DNA of 64,000 nt. Source: Progne subis subis. Its lineage: Eukaryota; Chordata; Aves; Passeriformes; Hirundinidae. A program made the position numbers and the translations under genes. Each line of letters starts with the position of its first letter. Position 1 is the stretch's first letter. Below are positions 11,190-23,237 of the stretch, one piece after another. The notes below the pieces were generated by a model. That model saw only the letters and a program-made list of their open reading frames with translations, made no database searches and was not told the DNA's origin. The stretch spans positions 248,001 through 312,000 of the forward strand of contig JAKJHU010000057.1 in NCBI GenBank assembly GCA_022316685.1. The letters run 5' to 3'.

Positions 11190-13490
11190 CACCGACTCGT
11201 GCTCCAGACACCAAGGACATGGAAACAACGTGACAAAGAAAATGAGAGAGATTACTCAGCCATTCAAGCACAGACCATGGACGACTTGCAGTCCTGCACA
11301 CTGAGGTGCATTTTCAAACACTTGTGGACAAAGAAATCATTAAAAATGTGAGAGAATAAGGAGAAAGAAATAGGAGAGATAAGAAATAGGAGAAATTGTA
11401 TTTCTATCCATATGGTTCCATACAAATAGGTAATTTTTATCTGTGCTTTATTCAATCAAATGTTTATACTGTCTAGTCTCAAAGATGCCTTCTAAAAAAT
11501 ACATTGCTCTGAAAGATATTGCTCTATAGTTAATGTAATAGAAAACAATATTTTGATTAATGCCTTCCCATTAGTGTACGGACAAACTAGATTGTGTTAT
11601 GGGATTATGGGCTGAGTTGGTAACACAAAAGAAAAAAACGTGATGAAAACTGGAGTAACAACAATTATGGTTCACAGGGGACATCTCTAGAGACAGCCGA
11701 GAGACAACATTACACACTGGAGTTCTCAAATAATTACCAACACCTAATTGTTCATATAAAGTTAAATTTCAAAATTCAGCTATTATCATACTCCTATTTG
11801 TGTTGAATTTCAGCACTAAAGTAGTGGCATAAACCACACTGAGAAACTGAACTTTGAGTTTCAGATAGTGATCATTCAGGACCATCTGCTCACAGTCTGT
11901 GGGGCAGGAAGTTACTGAAGTAATTTGACAAAATTTCAGTTGGCAATTAAATTTGTGAAAACCTCAAGACAATTGTCAACAACCTGCAAGCTGCAAAATA
12001 TGGCAGTTTCACAAAACGAATAAACAGATAATATTTTGGAGGCTGTTTTGACCTCAACAGGAATGGACCCAACATAATGACCCAGGGGGTCCCTGAGTAT
12101 CAAATGTCCTGATCATCCTGAATTATGAGCTCTGTTTCGTATGCAAGAGCACACAAAGCTGTATTTTAAAATGCTTCTCTTAATCTTCTGCAAGGGAAGC
12201 GTCTGCCAGAGCATCTAAAACAAATGGTTCTAAATCTTGCCTGATTAGACTCAACCACAACCTACCTCCCCCCTACATTCGTCTATTACTGTTTAAATCT
12301 GTATACATTATTCTCATTGCTGGAAAGATGCAGTAATGCTTCATGATGCTCTTTCTACTCTAATGCTGTAGAGCAGTTGCTTTCTTTAGGCCCCGGCTCT
12401 TACCTACATCTGTGCTTACTGAAGTGAGACTTTAATTTGCTACACCACGCCAAGGTATTAATAGACAATTATTTATTGCAAATCTGAACCATTTATACTG
12501 TTTACGGGCTGACACAATGTAAAATTTTGATCCAAATGTTAATGTGTCCATGACATTGCATAATTCTATTCCACAGCAAGGTTTATTTCTTTCCTCAATG
12601 AATCGAACTTGCAATATGAGGAAATAGAGCTTTTAATGGAGGAATGATTTACAGTCTCAAACTTATAAGACTGCTTACTTACACAAATAAGTGAAAATGT
12701 CTAATTAAAATAGCACAGCAAACTAGAAAAATTGAGGATTTTACTGGAGGCAAAACTGAGGGAGGAAAAAATGGAAATAAGTTGCAAAGAACTGAAAGAA
12801 TAAATGAATAAATCTTATGTTAGTCATTTGAAGGCAATTATAGTTTTAAGCAGGCATCTTTGAGACCAGACAGTCTTATAAACATTCAGTTGAGTAGAGC
12901 ACAGATAAAAATTACCTATTCATAAAGAACCATATGGATAGAAAAGCACTTTAAAGTCTCCAAGTGCCTGATGAAATTACCTCTACAAATATTTTTTGCA
13001 GTTGGGTAAAAACCTCAAAATGAGAAAAAGAGCTTTATAGATAGACAAATTTCATCATATGGAAGGTGTAATTTCAAGTGTTTATCTGCTCGATACATAT
13101 TTATCATGCTTTTAATGCCACCCAGACATGGAATCTTCTTTATCTTTCTGATACCTGTAAGAATCTTCAAAATACAGATGTTTGAATTAAAGTAATATTT
13201 TTCTAATGAAATTTGATATTAAGTTAATCTTTCCCCCTTGTTATGATTAAGGGTTATAAGGCAGTTCTAATTAAATCTCTGCTCTATTCAAGTAATAATA
13301 CCCAGAACCTGTGGTCAACTCAGCTTGTGAAAGGACATTCAAAGTCTTTGTAATATTTTATCTTATAAGGACAGGATTACACTGGAAGGAGCTCTACCAG
13401 GCAGAATAAGCCTCATTCTGTACCAGAACACCTGGAAGGTGCCCTGTTAAAGATTTCACCTGGGGTACAGCAGCAGAACAGCTCCATTCC
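11190..13490. other. AT-rich single-copy sequence, no gene seen
   Basis: No gene or repeat family was recognised. 12420-12620 has conserved-element-like texture, with TTTAATTTGC, ACAATTATTTATTGC and GTTTACGGGC. A - strand donor-like TAG/GTAAGA (last exon base 12414) is strong in isolation but lacks an obvious acceptor. Confidence 0.5.
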
Positions 13491-13535
13491 CCTACTGACT
13501 CTTTTTAAATTTTTTTTCTTTTTTTTTTTCCTCAG

Positions 13536-13648
13536 ATTTTCCTAGCGCATAAAGGGCTCCAGATACCATTCCAGGATATCAGAAAGATGAATATGTTGGC
13601 ACAGATTTGCGGCTGACAAGCTGTAACTCCTTGGAGCGATGGTAACAG
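13536..13648 (+). other. Candidate internal exon, 113 bp (probably noncoding)
   Basis: This is the best-looking exon in the window. TACTGAC at 13493-13499 matches the branch-point consensus. It is followed by an almost pure T/C tract and CCTCAG, and the 3' boundary is ACAG/GTAAGA, close to the ideal U1 target. The branch A lies about 37 nt before the acceptor, the usual distance. All three + frames contain a stop: the longest runs 25 codons from the acceptor and ends at TGA within the exon. A noncoding RNA exon or 5' untranslated exon therefore fits better than an internal coding exon. No partner exon could be assigned. The motifs are read directly; use in vivo is inferred. Confidence 0.4.
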
Positions 13649-13649
13649 G

Positions 13650-15289
13650 TAAGAGGTAGAGGGATTCATTTCTATACATTACAGCAGAATAAAACTAGCC
13701 AGTGTGACTTTGTCCACTGCATAAAGGAAAATGGATACTCTCTACGCTTCTGAGATCCATGAAGTAAGTGGAAATGAAATCACACTTGTACATTACAAGC
13801 AAGCGTTGAAACATTTTTTCAGGAATACTGATAGTTATTTTTTTTTGCACCTATAGTGAAAAAATCAGACTGAAGTGGAAAAACATGTAAATGACTTCTT
13901 TTTCCATTACTAATTTAAGAAGAAAGGATATATAGTTGTGATTCCATGTCTGAATGGCTTTATCAATGTAAGCATTGCATGTGGTGCTTCTAAAATCTGA
14001 GCACCCAGGCAAGGTATGTCAGTAGCAGCGATGTGGCTCACACACCAGTTGCTTCTTTAGAAGCAACTTTGAAGTTCTTTAGAAAACAAATATAAGAACA
14101 ATTATTTTGAGGCTTATGAAAGTACTTTGTAAAATATTACACAGGAACTAATATGCAGGCAGTGACTGCAGCAGCAAAGATAGTGCCTCTGTGAGTCTGA
14201 AAGAAATGAAGAACAAGAAGGATTTTGTTTACCATCCCTCCCTCCAAGTACAACAATCAGAGCCGTCCCAAACAGTCGCTGTTCCTGCTGTGATTCAGAC
14301 AACTTTTTCTTTTTGTTGAACATGCATTCACAATGAGATGTCTTTTTGAGCTACCAGGATACATGCTGTTGATGCATATTAATGACAGGATGTAATTTTT
14401 ACTATTATTGTTCTGTAATACAGAATATGTCTAACTACATTTTGTTTATTATTCATAATACACAACGAGAGAAGACACCAGAATGGCTCTTTTGGAGGCC
14501 TCACATGCTAGGCTGCAAACGTGTATTAACAATAGTACACATTTATGTGTTATGGTTTCATAAAATGTATTTGCATAATATAAAATCATAATCCCGAATG
14601 TACAATAAAAGCCCAATGAAAAAGAGTTACTTCTCATACTACACAATGGCTGATTTTAATCTTCACCGTCTCAGATGTGGAACTAGTTATTAGGGATTTT
14701 TTATAATGGGAAAAATGCCTAGCCCATCCTACAGAATTAAGTCTTGTAAAATGAACCAATCAAACAAGAACCTTCTGTAAAATGGAAAAGATGGTTTGGT
14801 AGTAATTTGCATTCACACTTCATTTAATATACTTCCAGGCCGAGATGTTACTTTCAATATCATACCAGAGACTGAAATAAACAGGCAGTGCTGGCAGGTC
14901 TGGCTGCACAGCACTCCAGGGGCCTATGAATGCAAAAATGTGCAGTGGGAGCCGAGCAGAAGTCACTGACACCAGGGAACCAGCTCAGAGGGAACCTTTG
15001 CAGGAATCTGATGCTTTCAAATTCCACTGTCCAATGAATCCCAGAACAGTTTTCTCCTAGTTTGACTGCAGAGATGGGTGAGTCTGCTTCCATGTTCCTT
15101 CCACTTAACTGCAGCCACTTGTAGGAAAAGATTGACTACCTGGACATAATTCCCAGTGTCATAACTACAGCTGTATGTATGCCACAGCTACAATTTCCGT
15201 GAGGGGAAACAATGATTTCTACCTCTCTTCTTTAGAAAGAATCATGGCATTTTTCACCTTGACTGGCGACTGTGCTATTTATTTAGACA
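13650..15289. other. AT-rich single-copy sequence, no gene seen
   Basis: A 20-bp near-palindrome at 14048-14067 is listed separately. The open frames at 14114-14323, 14382-14591 and 14860-15093 are short and without motifs. Confidence 0.55.
14048..14067. repeat. 9-bp inverted repeat with TT spacer
   Basis: GTTGCTTCT, TT, AGAAGCAAC is a perfect dyad. It is too short for a miRNA precursor. It could bind a dimeric factor or be fortuitous. Confidence 0.8.
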
Positions 15290-15460
15290 ATTTGACTTTG
15301 AGCTGCTTTTTGCTACATATACATTATCAAATGATTAATGGCTAATTAGCATTTTACTAATGGAAAATAAATGTAGATATGAGTGCATGCCATTATGTTT
15401 CTCCTTTTAGTTCAAATGATCACATTTGCATTTTTATCAATAAAAATGAGTTTTCTTTTT
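15290..15460. promoter_or_regulatory. Homeodomain/POU-site-dense block, enhancer candidate
   Basis: Within 170 bp the sequence has TGATTAAT (15332-15339), an exact PBX-HOX composite consensus. Directly beside it is the 10-bp palindrome GCTAATTAGC (15341-15350), a homeodomain dimer-type site. ATTTGCAT (15424-15431) is a perfect octamer for POU factors. Further TAAT cores and a TATCAATAAA stretch follow. Non-repetitive AT-rich DNA with stacked homeodomain cores is typical of conserved developmental enhancers. The target gene cannot be told from this window. Conservation and activity are inferred. Confidence 0.4.
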
Positions 15461-15825
15461 GCTAAGCCAAATGAACAGTCTTAATTATATTTAAGGCTCC
15501 AGTCCTTCAACAGATATTGTCTGGTACCCTGCTGCACCCACACCTGTCTATCACACCTTGCCAAGTTCTCTTCCTTTCCTTAAAGCATCATTTCTTGGTA
15601 TATAGAAAATCTCAGTACTCAGTTACCTACCAGAATTTCTGAGCTCTAACTCCTCAAAGGTCTATGGTATCCTGTTCAGACACATGGCTCTTCACAGAGG
15701 AATGTATTTGGAATTATTGAGATGAACTGCTTGATGGGGTGAAGGGGAGAAATGAGTTTTCATACTAAGATTGTAATTAACATTTTTACAGACCAAATGT
15801 CTTGAAAGCTAGATGAGATGGAGGC

Positions 15826-16187
15826 CTCCTAGAAAAGGAGACTCAGAGGTGACCTCATCACGCTCTACAACTTCCTGAAAGGTGGCTGGACTCAGGTGGG
15901 GTTGGTCTCTCTCCCCAGGCAGCAACTGACAGAATGAGAGGACACAGTTTTAAGCTGTGCCAAGAGAAATATAGGTTGGATATTAGGAAAAAGTTTTTTT
16001 ACAGAAAGGTTGATAAAATACCGGAATTGTCTGCCCAGGGAGGTGATGGAGTCACAATCCCTGGATGTTTTTTAAAAAAAAGATTGGATGTGGCACTTGG
16101 TGCCATGGTTTTATTGAGGTGTTAGGGCATGGGTTGGACTAGATAACCTTGGAGGTCTCCCAACCTAGACATTCTGTGATTCTGTAA
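15826..16187 (+). mobile_element. CR1 LINE, 5'-truncated 3' fragment
   Basis: This is a clear avian chicken-repeat-1 copy. Successive blocks follow the CR1 3' consensus: GGAGACTCAGAGGTGACCTC, CTCTACAACTTCCTGAAAGG, the AGGTTGGATATTAGGAAAAA equivalent, CTGCCCAGGGAGGTGATGGA, CCCTGGATGTTTTTTAAAAA, and GGTTGGACTAGATAACCTTG. It ends in the diagnostic 8-bp tail repeats ATTCTGTG and ATTCTGTA. CR1 elements insert by target-primed reverse transcription, are usually severely 5'-truncated, and lack poly(A). Several indels show it is an old, inactive copy. An internal 63-codon open frame (15934-16125) is merely part of the element. Confidence 0.95.
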
Positions 16188-16244
16188 ATATGAAGGCTTT
16201 TTGAGTTTTGTTTTTGAGACTTTTACTTATTTACAAACCACCAG

Positions 16245-16266
16245 AAAAAAAAAAAAAAAAAAAAAA
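16245..16266. repeat. A22 homopolymer
   Basis: An uninterrupted A run about 60 bp beyond the CR1 tail and separate from it. CR1 does not end in poly(A), so this is an independent microsatellite or retroposed tail. Confidence 0.9.
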
Positions 16267-19200
16267 GTACTTTGGCTATGGAGAATCACAGCTTGTCTAG
16301 TCACAATCCAGTACTCTCAGTTTCAGCTGAGACTGAAAACAGAAAAACAAATGCTTCCTACAACAATGTATGATAAAGAGAGTTATTATTTCCATTCACC
16401 TGTTATTTATATCAACACAGACAGCTAATCCAGGTGACTCTACCTACATTTGTCATTGCCAGTGAACTAAAACCATAGAGAATTCACACTAAGGAACATA
16501 ATTCCACCTTTTAAAAGCTTCATTATGTTATAATTTATTTATCTGGAAAGTGGGATTTTCAGACATGACTATTAGTGCCATGCTGTGGCTACTAGTAATC
16601 AATGACTTGAGAAAGTCAGGAGAAAGGAGAGAATGCATTTAACAGTGATTTTGTTTTATGATGGTGTGTTTGTGCTGCTCAGCAGAGATGAGCCAAGCAA
16701 TTTTCCGAAGCAGTCCACTGTCATCTCCTTGTCATATGCAGCAGATTATAGAAAAAGAGCAATTTCCAGCACTGGAAATGGCAGCTGAGTAACTCAAATA
16801 TTCCAAAATTAACACTTTCAAATCTACCCTCTCCTCAATTTCTTTCATCTGTTGCCTCATTTGAGGATGGATCAAAATTGACACTGCCCAGCTCTTGGGA
16901 GCATTCAGTCGCATGAATGTTTCATCCAGGTTTTCACTGCTGAAGAGAGTGACACATGAACTGAGTGGTACCAGTGACATGGCATCAACCAGAGTGTGCA
17001 CAAAGCCTGGAACCATACTGGAACATTTCGGCTATTCACTAGATGGGAAACTTCACCATTGCCCAGGGTGAGAAAGGACTGATGCCGCCCCTTGCTGTGA
17101 TTACTAGAGAATCTACACTGCCTGAGCTCCATCTAGAAGCATTCCCCAACACAGCTATTGCTCCCAAGTGACACTTACACATATTTCTTCAAAGGGTAAT
17201 ATCCTAACCAACTACTGCTCCAAAGAGGAGACAGAGCTTTAAAGATGGAGGGAGGAGGGAAGGTGTTATGCTGCACCCAAATGACCGTACTCTGGTCTTG
17301 GTGTTGCCGAGGGAGAAAACACTAGGGGAAGGGGATGCAACGAAAATATGACTTAAATAGTTTTTAAAAAGCCTGGGGGAGAAAAACAGTTCATTTTTTA
17401 ATTCATGCTGATATTGACATCAAGAATGGAATGTCTTTCACACATCTAAGAAACACGGAAACTTGTGTATTTTGTTGTAGGGCATCCAACTTGGTGCTGA
17501 ATGTGTTTCCCATCATGTTTCCATTGTGATTAAATTAAGGTGGGATTTTTTCCTCTCCAACATTGCTGGAATTGCGGCAGTGAGGGTAATTTTGATCTGC
17601 CTTAATGGCATGCAGCCCTTCTGAAATCAGCAGAGTTCACAGGAAAATAAAATTAGGTTTTACAGAAGATGACAGCATTGCACTTTCAAACCTGACATAC
17701 TTCAAACCTATTGCCAGCAAAATTTTAAGTTTGCAAAACCAGGCTCCTTTTTGCACATGAAAGCCATGGGACTAATTATTGTCACTTAGACTGCCAATTC
17801 CCTCTTTTGTAGGCTCAAGCAGGTAGTTAGATGTCTAAGCAGCAATAACCAAGAGCACAAACTGCTTGCACAAAAGGGATTTTTAAAAAATCGGGCCATT
17901 AAGATATGTGATAAAGGCTCAAAAAGCGGGAGATGATTAAAAATAGTAGACAATGAAGAAGAAACAAGAAAAGGGTGAAGATTTCTATAACTTCAATTTT
18001 TTTTTTTTTAATGGCGATAATTTACAAGAATAAACAAGTGGAATTGTGACATAAAGAAGTAAATTTGTGCCTAAAATAGCAAATGAACTTTGTAACAAAG
18101 TACAGTTGAGAGGTATATTGCTACCTTTAAATATTAAGCTATTCCTGTAAGGTGATTTTTTAAGGCATGACTTTTTTTTTTTTTTCCCTCATTTTAATAG
18201 AACTAATAAAAGTAAGATACTAGAGAGACATCATTACATCATTACTAAGAGCTCCTACTCTTAACCAAAGAGAACCATGCCAGAACTGCTGTTGTTCCTG
18301 GTATCAGCAAGTCACCATTTATTCAGTTATTTTTAACCACGTGGGGTGAAAAGCAGTGACCTGCTTTTCAGGTGAGACTGATATACATGTGAACTCTGCA
18401 TGTATATAGTGTTTCTGGCAAAAATAAATAGCTGGCAGTAACTGAACTCTCTCTTCATTGAAAGAACGCTATAGGGCTGGATATAGCCCCTGCAATAGTG
18501 CAATAAAATGAGATGAGCTTAACACTACCAGATGGTACCCTGTACAGTGCCTGAAATAAAATGGAGAATTAGGGCGCCCTAAGGTGTGCACAGGAAAGGC
18601 ATTTACATGAAATAAATGGGCCTCAGACCTAGATGATACTCAAGTATGCTACACAGGAGACAGATAGTACATCTGGTGAACAGATTTTATCACACACTGG
18701 AAAGCTATAAAGCATGCCGCTGAATTTCAGATCTGGGCTTCACAATGACATTTTACCTGTGTTGGTATTCAGTGCTGTTTATTTTTAAAGGTGCTGTAAT
18801 CTCAATGATGTGTTTTAAAAGCCTTCTTAACGTTGTTTTCTGACGTGCCCCATTTTTTTGGACAGATTGATGCAACATGATGCTTTTTCATGGATAAAAT
18901 ACAAACTACTTTGGCTGTAGATGATCATGTTTTTATTTAATATATCACAGTTTCTGATGTGATTTTTGTAATATGGTTATACTTGTCAGCACTCACTGCT
19001 TGGGAGAAAGCCAGTATGTTTTTAAAGTTAACTCCCACTTCTCCGTTTCATTGCAAGGTCTCACTCTCTATAAACCAGCACAAATTCCTTGAGGTTTAAA
19101 GCAGATATAGCAGATTAAGGGAGGAAACCTACTAGAGTGAATCAAATCAAAGCAATATTTTATTCTTATCCCTAGATGAAATTTCTCTTGGTTTGGTAAA

Positions 19201-19361
19201 ATTCCTGCCCCATTTGACATTATGATCCTTTTAAGTTTACATTTATCATAACAGGATTCAAAATGCTCAAGGTGCTGATGAGAGCAACTTTCAGTCTGTG
19301 GTGTGTGATTTTTTTTTAATGGGGAAGTAATTTAGAGCTTCCTTCAGACTTCACTGTTTTT
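16267..19361. other. AT-rich single-copy sequence with homopolymers, no gene seen
   Basis: T13 (17997-18009) and T14 (18172-18185) runs are present. 17440-17960 and 18770-18980 have conserved-element-like texture, for example TGCTGTTTATTTTTAAAGG and GTAGATGATCATG. The overlapping - frames at 16732-17016 and 16905-17132 show no domain. Confidence 0.5.
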
Positions 19362-19368
19362 GCTCTCC

Positions 19369-19384
19369 CTCTCTCTCTCTCTCT
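19369..19384. repeat. (CT)8 dinucleotide microsatellite
   Basis: Eight perfect CT units follow a CT-rich lead-in that starts at 19363. Confidence 0.9.
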
Positions 19385-22000
19385 AATTACTCTCCTTTCA
19401 CCTCTCGCAGATAAAGCTATCCAGGGGAGCTAAAAATGCTACCGAACTTGCATAGAGGAAAAAATTTGTGAGACTGTAAGGTGAATATTCCTGACAGAAA
19501 GATCTATGGGCTGTGAAATAGTGTCTCTACAGAAACTGTGAAAGCTCCGTTCCCTTGAGACATTTAAAATTAGAAGAAACAAAGAACTATTACACACTAA
19601 GGATATAATCCTGTTCTAGCCCCCTGTGAACAGACTCAATATTTCTAATGTTTGAAACTTTGTATGGTGTTACTGTTCATAATGCAAAACTACAATTTAA
19701 TAATGTTAAGGGTTTGACTTGAGGCTTGCTTATGCAAGAAAATGCACTCATATTACTAGAGTAGTATAATTATATCACCACAGTTCTATCAGTAAGATCA
19801 GTATATCCCAGAGCTGCCTCTCTAATAAGTGCCTTATTTGAGTTACTGTACACCAATTCTAAAAGCCACAGAAGTATAATAACATGAGTAAATTTTCTTC
19901 ACTAAGCTCACCTTCCCAGCTGCTGGGAAGGTGGGAATCTTTTCATTATTAAGTTCTAGTTGAAGAAGAAATGCACAAATAAAGGCATGATGTCCCAAAC
20001 TCACACTGAAGTCTATTGCAAGTACCACAGAAGATGGATATTGATGGTGAAAGGAAAGTATCACTTAAAATTCAGAACAGCAGCCTCACTTACAAAATGC
20101 AAGCAAAACTACATTGTGTTCAAAGCATGGACAAACTCACTCTCTATTTTTTGCTTATGTCTAAACAGTCTTAAAACAGGGCTGCTTCTAAACTGCTCTT
20201 CAGCTCCTTGAATTTTTTTGCTATTATTATTGTAAGTTAGTATCAAAAGACAGAAAGGAATGGGAAAGGTTTATGTGATTTTCTCTGAAGTAAATGTGTT
20301 ACTTTACCAGAGTCCTTACTCTGAGGGTACATCTGCTGCATAAAATCATACAAAACTTCTGGTCCATAATTTGAAGCTATACACAACAGCATTTTGAGAA
20401 GACCACTTGGGAGTTTTATTAATTCTAGGGAATTTACCACAGCCACTAATCAGATAAAGCAGAGTCTTGGAATATTTTCATAATTCAATTAAAATTGTGG
20501 TGCCAACTTTTAAGTTTTCGGTATCAGCATAAGCAAATTTTCAAGACTAACAAAGGGTTATAAAATACATACAATGACAAGTCATTAGATAGAGGGGTGC
20601 AGTTGGGCAATACTCTGTGTACAACTAGCACTGCCAAATAGTGCCTTTCAAACATCAGTTATTCAAGTGCTCTGCTTGTTTTGCAAGCTCTGTATTTCAC
20701 CAAGTGACAGTCCCAATGGATCTGGAATAGGTGGCAGAATAGGAACTGTTCTTTAACTAAACAAGAAAAGAAGAGATGCAGAAAAGAAATGTGGAGAAGG
20801 GAAAAATAAAAAGAAAGGAAGAGAAAGATCCTTAGATGGCACAGCTACTCTCCCTGGTCAGCTGCACAGCTTTGCAAATTCCTCCTTCCAAACACACACA
20901 GCCCCAGCCCAGAGGGCAGCCTCGTATGCCAGAGTTTCTGCTGTGTAGCTTCAGTCTACAAAACTTATTTCCTAAGTGGCAGTGACCTCTATTCAGCATT
21001 GGTACAGCTACAGAAATCATGAAAGAACAAGAGTAAGACGTCCCAGAAAGGGAGCATGGGTGAAGATGGCTCCTCCATAATGAGCTGCCTCTAATACTGG
21101 CTATGTGCTGATTTGATTAAGGACTCCAGCTAAAGAAGAGAACCAAATCCTCCTGTAGTGTAAATTATGGGAGCTTCAATACACAGAGTGGAACTCTGCC
21201 AACTTACAACTATTAAGGATCTCATCCTCAGGGCTTTTCCAGTAGCAGCAGTCTCCCAACTCACTGAAGGCTAAGGATGGGATTCAGGTGGGTAGAGGAT
21301 CCTATTGCCATTGCAGGCATTCAAGTTCAAAGCTTAGATCCTCAGTTGCCCACACCCACCCACAGCATTCCAGCCATCAGTCCCAGGGCACCTAAGCTTT
21401 TAGGCTTACCTATGCCTGAAGTTAGGCACTACATGTTCGTGTTGATCACACTCAGCACATTGAAACCATTCCTGTGCCAAAGCCCCACGGTGCTGCCAGC
21501 ACCAGGACTACCCCCGGCTCCTGCAGCTTCATCAAGCATCCAGGGAACATCATGAAGCCTGCAGCTGAGGCCGTACAAGCAGGAGGAGCAGGTGATGGCA
21601 ATAGCTCTGCTACACCCACCCTGAGGCTGGCACACACATCCAGCAATAAATGCCTTTGTGTTGTCAATTTTCATTTTTTCATCTGTTTAGGTAATGCAAA
21701 GTGCTCAGTGTTTGTGGGCTGAACTGCACTGCCAAGACAAGTCTGAGCCTGTTAAGCTTTTTCTGCCTCTTGAACAGTGAACAGCAGTCAGCTGTGCATG
21801 CAGTGCCAAATTGAGCCTGGCATGAGGACTGTGGGTCACTTTACATCTTGTGTGGGCCTGTGAGATTCAACTGATTAGTGGCAGTTGATGACAGTGAGCA
21901 CAAAAGGAAATAATGATAAGTGCAGTTAATTCCTGTAGAAATTAATGCAACTATTCAAAGAATTTTTTCAGTCATTTTTCATTCACACCTTCTTGCCTGG
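19385..22000. other. Single-copy sequence, no gene seen; AGGC-rich patch at 21290-21440
   Basis: The region around 21290-21440 carries repeated AGGC/GCCT-type words (TTTTAGGCTTACCTATGCC, AAGTTAGGCAC) reminiscent of old sauropsid interspersed repeats, but I cannot assign a family. Four mutually overlapping open frames at 21277-21722, on both strands, come from this GC-richer patch and are not credible genes. Confidence 0.45.
19909..19933. repeat. 25-bp perfect palindrome (12-bp arms, 1-nt centre)
   Basis: The left arm CACCTTCCCAGC (19909-19920), a T, then the exact complement GCTGGGAAGGTG (19922-19933). GC-rich arms in AT-rich surroundings make it a candidate for cruciform or hairpin formation. 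The core CAGCTG at the centre is also an E-box. Confidence 0.9.
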
Positions 22001-22330
22001 TACAGCTCTGCTATGTATGTAATTTTTAAATTTACATGATTTATCTTTGTATGATTTAAATGTGGTGTACTTCACTCAGTGAAAACATTGTTCTGAAAAT
22101 GTTCTTTGCCAAAAGGCTAAGCTCTAAAATGAGTTTATTGCTAAATAAACATCCTTAAGTTGGCTTAAGCAGAATATTAACAAACCTGCAAATCATTTTT
22201 TTGGCAGAAGGTGAGTATTAATCATGATGGAATAATGTAAATGAATGAAATATCAATACAAGTAATTTCTATGCATTAATTGGAGCACGAATCAGTGTTA
22301 CAAAGAATGGGCTAACTTTCAGTAAAGTTA
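22001..22330. promoter_or_regulatory. Conserved-element-like block
   Basis: AT-rich, non-repetitive sequence with many homeodomain-type cores (AATTTACATGATTTATC, TTAATCATGATGG, GCATTAATTGG). A GTGAGT donor at 22211 sits three bases after a T-rich GGCAG acceptor-like string, too close for a normal exon. Conservation is inferred from texture only. Confidence 0.28.
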
Positions 22331-23124
22331 CTGAAAATTAGAGTCACTTTACTGTGGTACTGGTGTTTAAAATGTATCCTTTAGGAAACTTCACATCTGT
22401 AAGTTTTGAATGCTCAACATGCAAGATAATAGAAATACCTAGAAGGAAAGCAGAGGTGAATGGGCACAGGATTGCCCTGCTCTCTGAATAGAAGAGGGAA
22501 CTGAACATACTCTTCTTTATTTGGACTCACAGCGCATTAAAGGAGAGCACTTCTTTGAAAATATGCTTACATATTTCTTACAAATCATGATTAACCTATA
22601 GAAATGCAACGTGACAATATGGCAAAAGGAAATAAATGTGTATTGGTTGCTTTCTGCATGATTAATGCTTCTTTCCATCAGACACATACATTTCATTTTA
22701 TTAAAGATCACATTTCTGATTGCAAGAACTTGATCATAAATAAAGCATGCAAGTGGAAGTTGGAAATCTTTTAATATTAATGACAAGAAAAATGGATTTA
22801 TTGAATAGTCACCTGCAGTTCATACATACATAAGCATATAAAATGATAACCCAGCAGAGGTACCATCTCCAACTTGGGAGAAGAGATTCTGAGGTTTTTT
22901 TAATAGCTTAATAATAATAGCACTACATTTAGAGAAAATTATTTCTATCTTCTGTGTCTAAGAAAAACAGAATAACAGCCATTTATCAGCTACTTTCTAC
23001 CTTGTCACTTCATCTAGGAATTATAAACTTTGTCTTTACTTGTTCAAAACTCAATCCAGCACTGGTGGACTTCAATGCATTAGCTTTGAACTCCTGGGGT
23101 TTTTTTTCCAAAATGGAAACTGGG

Positions 23125-23170
23125 AAAAAACAAACAAACAAACAAACAAATAAAAGAAAGAAAAAGAAAA
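23125..23170. repeat. (CAAA)n / A-rich simple repeat
   Basis: About five CAAA units are followed by AAAG/AAAAG repeats. The strand is purine-rich throughout. Confidence 0.9.
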
Positions 23171-23217
23171 GAGGTTGCTGATGAATAAGGAAAAGATTAA
23201 GAGCTATTGAAATGGGA

Positions 23218-23237
23218 TTTTTTTTTTTTTTTTTTTT
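23218..23237. repeat. T20 homopolymer
   Basis: An uninterrupted T run followed by five C. The body of any parental retroelement is not recognisable. Confidence 0.9.

Noticed and set aside
15934..16125. 63-codon + frame as a gene
   Set aside because: It lies wholly inside the CR1 fragment.
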